Assembly (NCBI RefSeq): GCF_022605165.1
Contig: NC_063074.1
Coordinates: forward strand, 1,267,501-1,331,500
Reading direction: 5' to 3'
Origin: Purpureocillium takamizusanense
Taxonomy: Eukaryota > Ascomycota > Sordariomycetes > Hypocreales > Ophiocordycipitaceae
DNA: 64,000 nucleotides
The position numbers and the translations under genes were made by a program. Below are positions 23,153 through 35,223 of the stretch, piece after piece. The notes beneath the pieces were generated by a model that was not told the DNA's origin, did not search any database, and saw only the letters and a list, made by a program, of their open reading frames with translations. Every line of letters starts with the position of its first letter. Position 1 is the stretch's first letter.

Positions 23153-25663
23153 TCAGGTTCGCATCTGAACATTTTGTGGAATGGGTGGGAGCGCCCGTGT
23201 AGGGGGCGGTGCCGGTGGAGGGCCGCCCGCCAGCTGTGGCAGGCTCCTCCTGCGGCTGAACGCTGACGCCCTCGGTTTCAAGCCGTTTGCCATGCACTCC
23301 TTGTCAGTCGGAGGCGGAATCGGCGGTAGAGGTCCTTTGGGTGGCGGAACTTGAGGCAGTTCCGCCATCAAGGACTGGTGATAGTCGTACGATCTGTCCG
23401 ATATGATGGAGTTCAGGCTTGCGCGCTTTGCCGCACGGGATGGTTCCACCGATCGACTTCGTGGTCCGCCGACATCCAAGAAAGAAGAGCGATACTTTCT
23501 GGCATCATCCGACGGGTTGGCTCGCGGCGGCGACTGTGGCCTCGCAAACGGTTCGTCGTACCTGGACAGGGGAAGAACCTGTGACGTCCTTGGCACGCTG
23601 GCATCCTCCGTTCGCCTGACGCTGAACTCCGAGACCCGTCGATGTCCCTCTGCCGCAGAGCCTCGTCTGTCTTCCACCATGTTAGCGAAATCAGATCGTC
23701 GTCCCAAGGCGACCTCCACGTCCGGCCCCTCTCTGCCCCGGGATATGGATCTCAAGCGTTGCTGGCTCGGTCTCTTGGCGGGCGACAGTAGTTTGTGGGG
23801 GCGCTGGCTCGTTGTCGGCCGCTCTGGGGGAACCTCTCGCGGCGAGGGCTGATCCATAACCATCGACAGAGGCCGTGACTCCCGCAACGCGGTGGGCGGC
23901 CCGGGCCGGGCAGACCGCAACTGCGCGCCCCCTGGCGCCTCACTCGGCGGATCGTCTACGTCTGTCAGGTATGTCCTTGCGTAAGAGAAGCGCCGATTGG
24001 AGGAGTGGGGAACGCTGAAGTTTGGTGTAGGTCGCCCGCCCACGGGCGAAATCAATCCATCGCCACGGGATACTGCCCCGTTGCTGCCAAGTGGGCTCCT
24101 GGTGCTGCCGTGAAGCACTAGGCTCGGGGCGACAAAAGGATTTGTGACTTGCATTGATTGCCGCCGTATGGAAATATCCGACGCATTAGGCCGCAGTCTC
24201 GCCACAGCCTCGCAGTGCTCGTTGGCATGCGTCGAATGCTCCTCGGCATGCGAGTAGAAGCTGTCACGGATCGGTGATGGTTCAGGGGAGGAACCGGCTG
24301 AGGTGACGAAGGTGCGCTGACCTGACGAAATGTACGAAAGCCGTTGAGAACTCTCGCGCAGACTGTCGAGCTGTCTCTCATCTTGCGAAACGCTGCTATT
24401 GGTGGTGGAGACGTCGTCGATGGACTGATCTCGAGGAGTATCGAGGTTTGTGAGACGGGGAGAAGTCTCACCGCCACAGTCACCTCGGTCCGCGCCAGAA
24501 ACCGCCCGACTCAGTCGATTCGAGCCGAATCGCGAAAGGTCCCTCACGATCAGAGTGCGCTGGCTCGGCTGCTCCCTGAGGTGCTGAGTCGCCTCTGCCG
24601 TCTTGGGCTTTCCTGTCTCTGACAGATTCTTTTTACCGCCCAGCTTTTCAATCTCGCCACGAAGGATCGATATCCAGGCTTCCATGACGTCGGCACCTTC
24701 AAAAACCATGAGCAAATTAGACGTGCTGCGCTTGTCCACTCGGAACGGCAGTTTGGAGAAGAGAGATCGAGAATCGGGAGTTGGCGTGCCATCAGCCTGA
24801 GCTGTCGACGAGACGTGAATGACCCAATGCCGGCCGGGAATGGCGTCTGTAGCAAAGGCCGCCGACGAAGGGCCCAAGCGAAGAACCTTTTCCGGTAATC
24901 GATCGAAGTGGCCGTCGCCTGCATACTGTAAAAGGTAGCCCGATGTCACAAGGATATATATTTTGGTTGTCCACTCCAGGTTCTCAGCCGACACGGTGGC
25001 ATTGCGGCGAGGCTTTTTTCTGTCCCTGTCGGTCTCTTGGGGGTCGAGCTCTCCGTCTTCAACGGGCGCTGTCGGGTCCTGCGGTGAGCTGGTGCCGGCC
25101 TTCTTTTCGCTGAAGCGCAAAATTGCGTCGGCCGAGAGGCTGGTGGCAGGCAGAGTAACGTGGCGCACGGCCTGCGGGAATGCCTTGAACAGCGGAGGCA
25201 TCGACCAGTGGACGGGCGCCTCTCGGGGCTGCTTGGGGGTCCTGGGACGCATTTTGCGCTTCCTGGCGCTCAAGGGGTCGTCATGAGCGCTCAAGTCCTC
25301 TTGGGGAGTCTCGGGGGTGACTGGCAACTGCTGCCACGATGGGCCGGACAGGAGGGCGCCTTCGGATTTGTGAGCGCGGGGCCAATTGCTCAAGCCCGCA
25401 AGCGACATCCGGGCCGCGGGAGTTCGCGGCCCATGAATGGTGTGAGGTAGGGATTCGTTCTCTTTGGGGGGTTTAGAGCGGCCGAAGATGCCCCTGAGGC
25501 CGAGCCTCGACTCCCTGCGACTCGGCTTTGCATTCCGGGCGGCGAAGAGCTGACCGTCTTCCTCACAGGCAAGCTGATCGAAACGAGCGGAGAAGGTCTG
25601 ACTTATCGGGGAGTCGAGCATGTCGTCGTCGGCGGCCATGACTTGGCCTTTGGCGGGAATCAT
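23153..25663 (-). CDS. PH-domain protein, large and Ser/Pro-rich
   Basis: A single uninterrupted frame of 836 aa, ATG at 25661-25663. Residues about 228-343 form a pleckstrin-homology domain. It starts at LEWTTKIYILVTSGYLLQY, continues through GPSSAAFATDAIPGRHWVIHV and LLMVFEGADVMEAWISILRG, and ends in a typical helix with the conserved Trp. The rest is predicted disordered: basic and Pro-rich before the domain, and a long Ser/Arg/Pro-rich tail after it with phosphosite-like RSP/RRSL motifs. The extreme C-terminus has poly-Pro runs (GPLPPIPPP, GGPPPAPPP) that could bind SH3 or WW domains. Family knowledge: such fungal PH proteins usually act at the cell cortex, but no specific orthologue is recognised. 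Confidence 0.85.
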   Translation of the reverse strand: MIPAKGQVMAADDDMLDSPISQTFSARFDQLACEEDGQLFAARNAKPSRRESRLGLRGIFGRSKPPKENESLPHTIHGPRTPAARMSLAGLSNWPRAHKSEGALLSGPSWQQLPVTPETPQEDLSAHDDPLSARKRKMRPRTPKQPREAPVHWSMPPLFKAFPQAVRHVTLPATSLSADAILRFSEKKAGTSSPQDPTAPVEDGELDPQETDRDRKKPRRNATVSAENLEWTTKIYILVTSGYLLQYAGDGHFDRLPEKVLRLGPSSAAFATDAIPGRHWVIHVSSTAQADGTPTPDSRSLFSKLPFRVDKRSTSNLLMVFEGADVMEAWISILRGEIEKLGGKKNLSETGKPKTAEATQHLREQPSQRTLIVRDLSRFGSNRLSRAVSGADRGDCGGETSPRLTNLDTPRDQSIDDVSTTNSSVSQDERQLDSLRESSQRLSYISSGQRTFVTSAGSSPEPSPIRDSFYSHAEEHSTHANEHCEAVARLRPNASDISIRRQSMQVTNPFVAPSLVLHGSTRSPLGSNGAVSRGDGLISPVGGRPTPNFSVPHSSNRRFSYARTYLTDVDDPPSEAPGGAQLRSARPGPPTALRESRPLSMVMDQPSPREVPPERPTTSQRPHKLLSPAKRPSQQRLRSISRGREGPDVEVALGRRSDFANMVEDRRGSAAEGHRRVSEFSVRRTEDASVPRTSQVLPLSRYDEPFARPQSPPRANPSDDARKYRSSFLDVGGPRSRSVEPSRAAKRASLNSIISDRSYDYHQSLMAELPQVPPPKGPLPPIPPPTDKECMANGLKPRASAFSRRRSLPQLAGGPPPAPPPTRALPPIPQNVQMRT

Positions 25664-25936
25664 GGCGCGAGCGTGTGTTAGTGATGGAGGTGTTGGCGGC
25701 GGCGGTGGCGGCAGCGTTGGGACGGCGAGCAGACGACGAGGCCAGCGGGGCCATGCGCTGCGTCGTCAGGGTAGCACCCGATGATGTTATGAACGATGGG
25801 GGAGGGACCCGAGACAGAAGCACTAATAACGGGAGGGAGAGACAAGACCGGCGTCGCGCCAATGGCACGGCGAAGGGACGTCCCGACCACGGGAGAGGGC
25901 CGCCGAGGTAAGGAATGCGGGAACGACTGGGGCGTG

Positions 25937-25978
25937 GAGTCGGGAGTCGGGAGTCGGGAGTCGAGAGTCGAGAGTCGA
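25937..25978. repeat. Six tandem 7-base units (GAGTCGG x3, GAGTCGA x3)
   Basis: Three exact GAGTCGG copies are followed by three exact GAGTCGA copies, about 275 bases upstream of the PH-domain gene ATG. Confidence 0.9.
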
Positions 25979-27072
25979 GACCACCAGATCGATGGAACTT
26001 GCTCCTGAAGCGCGCGATGACGACGCCGCCGCCAACGCCCGTTCTTGTTTCCCACCTGGACAAGGCACCTCAATGGCCGGGCGGGCGGTGATGTCGAGCG
26101 GTGAAGCCCGCAGATGCAAGCCAAGGCGGGTTTGCTGTTGGGTGCGCCGGCGGTGGCTTCAATCCGTGGGGGAGGGATTGCCTTTACGGGCGAGCCCCGT
26201 GTCGTTGGTATGGCGTCTGTCCCCGCGATTGTTTGTTATCGGTGATGCTGTTGCCGCTGCTGTTGCTGCTGCTGTTGTTGTAGTTGTTGCTGCTGCTGGT
26301 ACTAATTGTTTGCGGTCCGTTGCCCGCAGTACTGTGTACGGAGTTCAAGAGCCGGCAGGAGCGAGGTGGACTGGTAGAAGGAGCGACACAAGCAGTCGGG
26401 ATTCGGGAAGGAAGGATCGAGTGAATGACTCCAGGCAGCCAGGCAGACAGTCAGTCCATCGACCGGACGGACGGACGGACGGATGAGGTGGAAGGACAGG
26501 ACAAGACTGTTAAGACAAGATGGGGACAGAAAGCACGTTGCCCAAAGCAGGGCGGGTGAAGCAAAGTAAGCGCAGAGCACGACAGCAAAGCAAAGAGGCG
26601 ATGAAAACCAACGAGGCGAAACGAGGCAGTGTACGAAGTAGCGCCGCACCAAGAAAGATATGGTACGTAGCGTACGAAGTAGGTAGGTAGGCTTGGAAGA
26701 AACAAAGGAGGGACCAACAAAACAACGAAGAAGAAGACGACGGGCAACGGGAGGGAGGGAAGAGAAAATGGGTGGTGGTGGCAGAGGGAATCGTGAAACC
26801 TCGGGGCATATGTAATTTGAGAGTGTGTCAGTGTTGCAGAAGAGGGTGAGAGGATGGACGGATGGAGGGAGGGAGGGAGGCAGACAGACGCCCACCACCA
26901 CCACTTCCACCACCACTGCCTTCTCACACACACGCACACACACAGACATTTGCACACAGGCGCCCCAGAGTCGACGACTGACACACAACGCGACGACCGA
27001 TCGACCGACCGCGGTCGCTGCCAGTCCGTACCTGACAGATGGATCATGGTGGACCCATCATCGGGAGGGGAA

Positions 27073-27086
27073 GGGGGGGGGGGGGG
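27073..27086. repeat. Poly-G tract (14 bases)
   Basis: Uninterrupted run of G on the plus strand in the gene-poor block. Confidence 0.8.
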
Positions 27087-27498
27087 CGCGAGGGCACCAA
27101 CGGCATTGATGAAGCTGCGGACACAGACGCACACACCCACACCCCGGCCCCCGTCATCCACTTGATCGGTACATTTTATTGTACTGTACTACAGGTACTA
27201 AGTTACAGTACGACAAAGTGGTTTTTTTCTCTGCCCTGACCTGACCTGCCCACTCACCATCCACTGCAACTGCAGTTCAGGTCCGGTTCAAGCAACCACT
27301 GTACCTTGTTGCCTGCGACGCCCCCTCCCCCCGCCCAGTCCTCATCCATGGATCGTTATCAAGCATGCAAGCAGGCAGGCAGGCAGACGGGCAGACAGAC
27401 AGTCCTTCTCGTTTGCCTGCGACCTCTGCGCCTCCCCCCTTTGCCCGTGCGGGAAACCCCCATATTAGGTTCCATGCTGTCGTGCCACTGTCACTTCG

Positions 27499-27501
27499 TG
27501 T

Positions 27502-27542
<41 letters not shown>
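27499..27542. repeat. TG dinucleotide microsatellite
   Basis: About 22 TG units with a single TA interruption. Confidence 0.9.
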
Positions 27543-27543
<1 letters not shown>

Positions 27544-30340
27544 ACGCGCCGCCGCAGCTACCGGCGGCGCGGTCCTAGTTCGCGTCCATCTCCTCCCTCC
27601 CCCGCGCCGCGCGCGTGTGTGTGCTCGTGTGTGTCGCCAACCTACCTACATACATAAGGTACTAACCTGGCGGAGGTGCAGCTTCGGTTGCCCGCCGCGA
27701 GGGGTTGCATCGCATTGGACCTCGTCTTCCCCGATTCGATTCGATCCCCTAACTACCCCTCCCTCCCTTTGATGTTCCTCCTGTACGAAGTAAGGTACAT
27801 TTAGTACAGTACCTAAGGTAGTAAAAAACTGACGGGCCTACAGCAACTGCTGCAAGTCGGCCCAGTGGGAAGCAGACCGGGGTTCCCAGGCTGACTGGCG
27901 TTCAAGGTTGGCGCCACTCGCATGCAGGTACGGGGGGGGCGCCTCCGTTGCGCAGCCCGCTGGCCCCCTGGAGGGCCCTGCGGCGCATGCCCGGTGGATG
28001 GCGCTTGTACCTGGCGCAGTGGTGTGGGGAGGGGGGGCCTTTGGTGCTGGAGCTGCACCGCCTGCAGCCTTGGGGGTCCTCCCGCGCGGCGCCTGCGCGG
28101 CGGACGCTCACACCCGACCTTACTAACCTACCTTAGGTACCTTACTACCTTGGTAGGGCAGTTCGAGCCCTGGAGGTTCAGACTTCTCCAGTGGACAACA
28201 GGCCTCCACCCCCCTCCCAAAGCTGTCCGCCCGTCGCTCCCATCCTGTCGGTCATCATTGAAGTCCATGTTTCAGCGGAGGGGGGAGCTCGCGCCAGTGG
28301 ACTTGACATCGCCCGCCTCGTCCACATCAGTGACACGCCAGACCCCCCCCTCCCCTCCCCTCCCCTCCCCACGTCCCCATCAAATGCTCGGGCCTCCGAT
28401 ACTAATAAAAAGGGGAAAGAAACAAAGAAGGAAAGGCGACAAAAAAATCAAAGCGGGTTACGTACTGTATGAGGAAGAGGAGAAGAAGGAAAAAATATGC
28501 TTTTGGACCATGGCAGGACAGTGCCCACCTTGCCCCTGTGGCATCCTCTCCGGGACGAACGGACTGGATCGGAGAGGGGGGGCCAGGGGTTTTCCCACAC
28601 GCTCGTCGTGGGGTTGGCGTGTGAGAGAGAGACAGAGGTCTGGTGTGTGTACGTGTGTGCAAAGTTCTTCTCAAAGCCACATTGCATGGGGTGAAGACAA
28701 GGAGAGGGCGAGGGGGGGTCCCGCTTCTCGCCTGTACGGTGGCTGCGAATGGGCGCGCATGTGGTCAGTGAACGCCCAGAGGAGGGTCTGCACCAGAGTG
28801 AGTGAGTGAGGAGACAGACCACCGCCTCGCAGTTGCTTGATGATGAGCCGCGCGAGCTGCTTGGTGGCTCTTGCATGGCCGGCCATCACGGTTGGTGTTG
28901 GCGACACACGCACACGCAAACACACCTCCAATGGTTGCCGCAGTGCGTGCGATTCCTACAAAATACCTTGTGCATACGTCACATACCACGGCTATAGTAG
29001 TACCAATGTATGTAATATAAGATGCAGTGAAATGTTATCAGCACAACAGCCGGGCCGTTTCCCCCCATTGTACGAAGTACTACGTACCTGCTCGGGCCTG
29101 TATGCCTGTCGTGGCATATAACAATACTCTATAACTATAGCCCCCGTACCGTAGCAATACGTGAACCTTGACAATGGGACGGACGCAGGGGCTCTCTTGA
29201 CTTGGCACCAAGGTCAGCTGCTGTACCGCACTGCACTGCATTGTACTTTATTACTGTACGGTCGTGTCAAAGTCGATTCAGTTGTATTAGCGTCTTATTA
29301 GAGAAATAATGCCTGTCGGAGAATCCCGTCCCGACGCCGCACAATCGGCTTTGTACGTTAGTACTATAGGTAGGTAAGTAGTACCTACTGCTTCGTGCTG
29401 CAATGAACCTGGCCCGTAACGTATAGTCGCCCCAGAGCAATAATTCTCGTGGGTGATGCTGCTGCCCTACTACTACTACGTACGACAGTACGAAGTACTA
29501 CGTAACTGTACCACGTACGCGCTACCTACTAACCGCGACGGAAAAGCGAAAAGCGCAGACGAGACCCTCAGTGATAATGCGGTCTCTCAGCCGCCTCGCG
29601 TAGGAGAGAGAGAGAATTGGCGTCGCGGAATGAGTCGCATGCGGCGCACGCACGCACGGCCTGGCTGGCATTCATGTGATAAGGTAATCAATCATTCTTA
29701 CCCCCGGCACCCACGCCCCAGCGTCAGCTTTGCTTTCCAGTGTCGTCGACGAGCACAAGCTGTCGGCGCCCTCTCCAACGTTGCGTCCCCCCCCCCGTGA
29801 AACGCACCTCAGAGAGGAAGGGGGAGAGGGACGAGAGAGAGAGCATGGGAGACAGAGCCACACCTGCTCGTGCATCATCGGGACCCCCCCCCCTTCTTCC
29901 CGCTCTCTTACGCCTCTTCGCTCTGCTGCATGGAAGGAAGGAGAAGCAGAGATGAAGAAAGGAGAGACAAGAAAGAAAGAAACAAGAACAGAAAAGAAAA
30001 AAAACCGCACACAATGCCATATGCATATGCACACCACCAAAAGCGCGGGTCATCCCCGACAAACTGGCAGGCGACAGAAGATCATATCTAGAGGGAGGTA
30101 CGAAGTACGTAGTAATAATGACACCCTACGAGCGGCGCGCGCATCACGAAATTCGACTCTCACAAGTCACAACCCGCCCGCGACAGGACGCGGCGCAAAC
30201 CCAGCGCAATGACGCCGCCGCCGCCACCACCACCGCCCACTGACTGACACCTGGAGCCAGCCAGCCAGCCGCGCCCGCTCGTTCGTTCGCTCGCTTCCCC
30301 CGGGCGTCGTCGAGGCTGCAACGACCTGCGCGGGCGCGCG

Positions 30341-30366
30341 CATGCGTGCATGCGTGCATGCGTGCA
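30341..30366. repeat. CATGCGTG octamer repeat
   Basis: Three tandem copies of CATGCGTG plus CA. Confidence 0.85.
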
Positions 30367-33300
30367 GACAAACAGCAGGTCGGCAGCTGCAGCCCAGCCA
30401 AGCCCAGTTGCCCAGGCGTCGCTCGCTCGCTCGGCCCTCGAGACAGACGGGGACTGGTTGTGGCCGCGTCTCACACGGACGTGCGCCGTCGTGCCGCCTC
30501 GTCCCATCACCCAGCAGGCTCCATCAAGAACCACACACCTTTTTTGCTGCTGCTGCTGCTTGCTGCCGCCGCTGCCATTACCTCATGGCCGATCATCAAG
30601 CAAGACTCCACATGTCGGGCAGCGTCAGAGGTACGTACTGTACAGTAAAAGCAAAAACAAAAAATATAAATAACGTAAAGCAGAGCAGCGCAGCATTCAA
30701 ATCTCGATGCTTTCTTTTTTCAAATCGACAGGTCACAGCCGGTCGGTCCCCTTCCGCCAACCGAGTTGTCGGCACTCTAGCCCCTGCCGGATCCATGGCC
30801 CCTGGTCCCCCGAGCGCCCCTTGCTCTGATAATAACTTAGTACTAGCAGCACCTCCACAGCCTCGCCTTGAACGACGCCAAACGTCTCTGGATGAATGGA
30901 TGGATCCCTGGGCTAGCATCGGCCCACAGCCCATCCCTGCTCCTGCCCAGGGTCGAGGACAAGAAAAAGACAGCCCAGGCCCCTGTTGGCATTGAGCCGT
31001 TCAACAGGGTCGTCCGTGGACGACAAAACTCAAATGTTCTTCATTTGTGCCTGCTGGGCCGACAAGGCGATGCTGGTCGCGCCAATCTTGATTGAGCCCA
31101 GGTCAGGCTATCGAGATGGACCTGGTGATACGTATGCATTTCGTACACGCCTACCAAGTAATGGCACCATGACCATGAACGAGGGGCGAGAACGACCCCG
31201 ACCCGAGTTGTGGAATCGGCCCCCCGCTCCGCCAAGCTGGCCCCGTCATATTGCGCGTCCAACGCCTCGGGTGCCGTCGTCGTACGTAGTACTGTAGTGT
31301 GGTGGTATTAGTAGTAGTAGTAGTACTAAGTAATATCAGCACAGTGCATCCGCGCCCTTCTGGCATCTGTCACTTTTTCTGGCGGCTATCAAATCCGGTC
31401 GGCCGCTACCTGAGCACCACCGGACCATTCATTGCCATGCCGAAACCCACTGTGATCAGACCTGACTCTCTGCCTGCACTACGACGCTGCCCAGTCCACA
31501 GGGGGCAATATGTTGATTGCCATGTCTCAAAGCGGAAAACGGTTTTTTGTGCCACCGTCAGCCGCGCGCTCTCCCTCCCACGTTGCGCAAAGGCCGCACA
31601 GCTGTTGGATCTGGGCAAGACAAGATGAGACGGCTGGTCATATGAGACCGCCCAACGGCCGCCCTTCCAAATTCGCAATGGAGCGAGCGCACGTGGCCTG
31701 GTTTCTTCGTCTGGCCTAACGGCGTTACGTGCGCCTTCCGGGATGCCGTCGCATCATACTGCTTGGCACATGCTGACCCAAGTTGTTTTCGACGCATAAA
31801 AGCTTCTGCCACTTCTAGCTGCTCACGGCATGTGCATGTGCAAGGAAGAGTACGGTACCGGGGACGGAGTACGAGTACGTTTTGATGCCGCATACTTGTC
31901 CTGACAGGGATAGCCCGTCACCCTGGCCTTGTCAGCGATCATCTCGAGTACCGTCACGAGTACCGTCACGAGCATCATACCGTCACGGCTTCCCTGCACA
32001 CGCGAGAGTACGTACTAATGCGTACGTGCTCTTTGACGCCGCAGCGCGACATGAAAGCCGGCCATGTGTCGGCAGCGGGTGAATCAACGACGATCAGGGC
32101 AGGATGCGCAGGGTCTCCGCCCGAAGCAGAGTAGCAAGGTCCATCACATCCTCGTCCGAGATGCCTGCAGTAGCGTCGAGGTATCCCGCTCGTGTCCTCC
32201 GTAACATCGGCTCGGCAGACACAGGGCGCCGGGGCTGGAGAGACGTCGTTGGGCTGCGCCGCCGTCGACAACGCGGCATGAGGCCGCATGAGACTCCGTC
32301 CGCATGCTCCCACAGTTCGACAGCTGGACGCGCATCCCACCGACATGGCTGCAAGGCGGCAGAATGACTCGAACATCACAGGCAGACGGTCAAGGATCGA
32401 GGGGTTCGACGCCTCATGGTCCGAGGTCGCCGACGACCAGCCACAGCGCCCGGAACAGACAGAAATGTTTCCGGTCCGCGGGAAAACCAAACAGCTCGTG
32501 GCAGCCCAGCCAGCCCTGGTCGTCGAGGTGAAACTTGCGGATATGGTGTTGGACGGGCTTCCCGACGAGCGTTTCTCGATGGGGTTAGAGACGCGGCCAC
32601 GACGTTTCAACGGCTTTCCCAAGCCGTCGGCCCTCCACAGGTGCAATCGGTCCTGGCGCAAAGAGGATACTAACTTCGTAGCACGAGTACCAAGGTATGG
32701 GCACAATGTCGTGCAACAAAGACTCGCAAAAATGTGGCCGGAATGGCGTCTGTGCGAGGCCTGACACGAGGGCCCTGGTGCGCTGAAGCCCTACGGAGTA
32801 TGAAGCAGGTGCGACGGCAAACGGTGTGGCTGACGAACGCGCGCGGGCCAGAGTCAGGTTGAGCGTCCAAGGGCCAGCTCGGAAACCGCGACGCGGCAAC
32901 CGACCAAGACGCGTCCAAGTTGCCGAGGAGGCATACTACTGATGAACGCGAGGGCGAGCCGGGTTGGGTGGCGTCGAGATGGCCAGCAACGGCGTGGGCG
33001 ATGGTGGTGTTGCTCGTGTTTGTCACGGGCGTGGGCGTCCGCTCGTCTCGGGACGCGGGAGCTCCAAGATGCTACAGAGCGCGGTGGAAGATCGGACGGA
33101 GACGGGAAGCGGTGCTCAGGCGGGTGCTGGCAGAGAGGGGACTTGCGCACGAACGAGTCGGACTCGAGATGATGTGCGAAGAGAGGCGAGCTGCTGCTCA
33201 GATTGTCGTCAGGGTGAGGGCGACTTTGGTGTTATGGATGAGTCCATTCAGGTTGTTACATACCATACCTTTGCGAGCCACTGCGCTCCTGCCTGCAAGG

Positions 33301-34090
33301 CCCCCCGTGCTGCCTGCCCGGCTGGCCAGCCTGCAATGGAAGTCCCGTCCAGTCCTCCATGGCTCCGCTGGCAAAAGCGGAACGTCAGGTGCGATGGCGA
33401 GTGGCCCCACCATCAGATGCTTTCTTCCAGCCATGACTTCAGCGACGGACTTTGGCGGGGCCTTCAGTGGCCCTCCCAGCGCGCCGACAGGACGGCCCGG
33501 GGCCCCTTCCAGGTTGGTGAACCGCCGCCACCAGCGCCGCCTAGGTAGACCGTGCTCCATCCGTCGACTGACAGCACAGGGCGCGTGACCTCCACTCCCA
33601 CCGCGTCGCCGCCCGCAGCCAAAGGACGGCGCGGCGCCTCGCCTCGTCGTCATCGCCGCTGCGAGCCGTGATCATACCTACGTAGCCCGTCTTCCCATCC
33701 ACGCATTCATCGCGACATGACCCAGGTCTCTTTAAACGCCCCTCTGCCGCTCCAGCTCCACGACGGTTGAACCCTCATTCCCTACGCCAACTGCCTTCCT
33801 CAAGCTCACCTCGCTGTCCGCATACACAGACGAAGCTCCAGGTACCCACCCCGCTGTACCGGCCCGCCACAGGATCCTGACCTCCCGTCAGTGCTGTCCC
33901 GCCTGATCCATCCACCTCGTGCCCCTCCATCTATCCGCCCAGAGGTGCTTTGACCTCAAAGGTCCAGCTGGACACAGACACAGCCGCATCTCAAACATCT
34001 TTCGCCCGCATCCCCATCACGGCCAAAGACGCCGCGTATTGCTCGTCGATCCCAGCACTAGCGGAATCGTTGCCTCGCCCGTCAGACAAC

Positions 34091-35223
34091 ATGTCGACAA
34101 ACGGCGACGCAGCCCCGTTGCCTCGCGCCGAGTCTCCCACTGGCTCCCCGCGCTCCACGTCCGTCTCCTTGCAAGCTGCGGCCACCGTCAACGCCGGTCT
34201 GCGACGCGAGCCTTCTAGGCGTAAGTAGGCCGCCGGCCGCTGTTTCCCCAACCTTTTACGTCTACATTTCCGTCCGCTGACCAGACAGCAGAATCATCTC
34301 AGAGCTCCTTGACGCGAAACGCGCCCTCTCCACGCGGCGGACGACGACGATCGGCTGTCCTCATGAACTTGCAACTAAACGACCCCTCCATCCCGGGACC
34401 CGGCGAGATGGCACAGGAGCATTCCAGCAGTCAACGTTTGAGCCCTCAGCCACTGTCCGGCTCCCCTCTCACGGCCGATCCGCATCACCACCGAGCGCCG
34501 AGTCTGGGCGAGCTGCATCAGGAGCTGGAGGCCGAGCAGGAAGCGCATGTGGTGCGTATCGGCGATGCCAGTCCCCGCCTACTTTGCAGTCCTTGACTAA
34601 CGATGAACAGAACCGCCTCCTGCAAATGATCAGGCAACAACAGCTTGAACTGCAACGTCTACAGGCAGGACGACCCGCCCAGGGACAAGACACTGCGGCC
34701 GATGATGCCGCCGCCGAGAGCAGAGCAAGACCGATCCCGGGAGCCTCGATGCAGTCGACGTCGCAGGCGACGCTCCCCGGGAGCCAAACGGTCGGCTCGG
34801 TCGGCTCATATCCTCGCTCTCCGGGTCTCCCGCACCCTCGGAGCTCTTTCGACATGGCGCGAGCGGACCTGCACCGGCGATCTAGAACACCCAGCCGGGG
34901 CCCGTCGCCGAGAATCAGGGCGACGTCGATCAGTGCCGAGAGCGGAGACTGGGTGCTCGGTGGCCGCGACGAGAGCGCCTTCTACCAGGCGGAAACGCAG
35001 ATGCTCATTCGAGAAAATCAAATGCTAAAGCACCGGATCCGCGACCTCGGTGAGTTGTACAGTATCGGCGCGGCTGACCTGATGATGGACTGACTGGCGC
35101 ATAGAAAAGCAGCTAGCGGAGATGTCGGGCCCTACCGCTGCCACGGAACCGCCCGTCCCGTCGCATCTGATACGATCGTCGCTTACTGCCGACGAAGGGG
35201 AGGCGGAGGCGGCATCCAAATAG
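34091..35223 (+). CDS. Conserved fungal coiled-coil protein
   Basis: Four exons: 34091-34220, 34292-34551 (or starting at 34289), 34611-35049 and 35105-35223, about 315 aa. ATG 34091 is the first methionine of the open frame (MSTNGDAAPLP). Key stretches are RRRSAVLMNLQLNDPSIPGP, APSLGELHQELEAEQEAHV joined to NRLLQMIRQQQ, a Ser/Pro/Arg-rich middle, and AFYQAETQMLIRENQMLKHR joined to RDLEKQLAEM. Two coiled-coil helices, one Gln-rich and one leucine-zipper-like near the C-terminus, flank the disordered centre. I recognise the layout as a conserved hypothetical of Sordariomycetes but know no function. Intron 2 has a close CTAAC branch site. Failure to splice intron 3 would give an early stop at 35091-35093. 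The second intron acceptor is a NAGNAG pair. Confidence 0.8.

Larger units (their letters stand above)
25664..34090. other. 8.4 kb gene-poor, microsatellite-rich region
   Basis: No gene is supported between the divergently transcribed PH-domain gene and the coiled-coil gene. The sequence is a patchwork of short tandem repeats (GAGTCGG/A, CGGA, GGGA, TG, CATGCGTG, poly-G, CCCCT) and carries six exact TACGAAGTA copies between 26632 and 30107. From about 31000 to 33700 the base composition is less repetitive, and a short frame at 32414-32580 (minus) reads like possible coding sequence, but no full gene model can be built. I see no long terminal repeats or transposase. Confidence 0.55.

Noticed and set aside
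31975..32706. 243-codon minus-strand frame in the gene-poor block
   Set aside because: Ser/Arg/Cys-rich reading without a domain. A different minus-strand frame within it (32414-32580) looks more protein-like and is reported as a finding.
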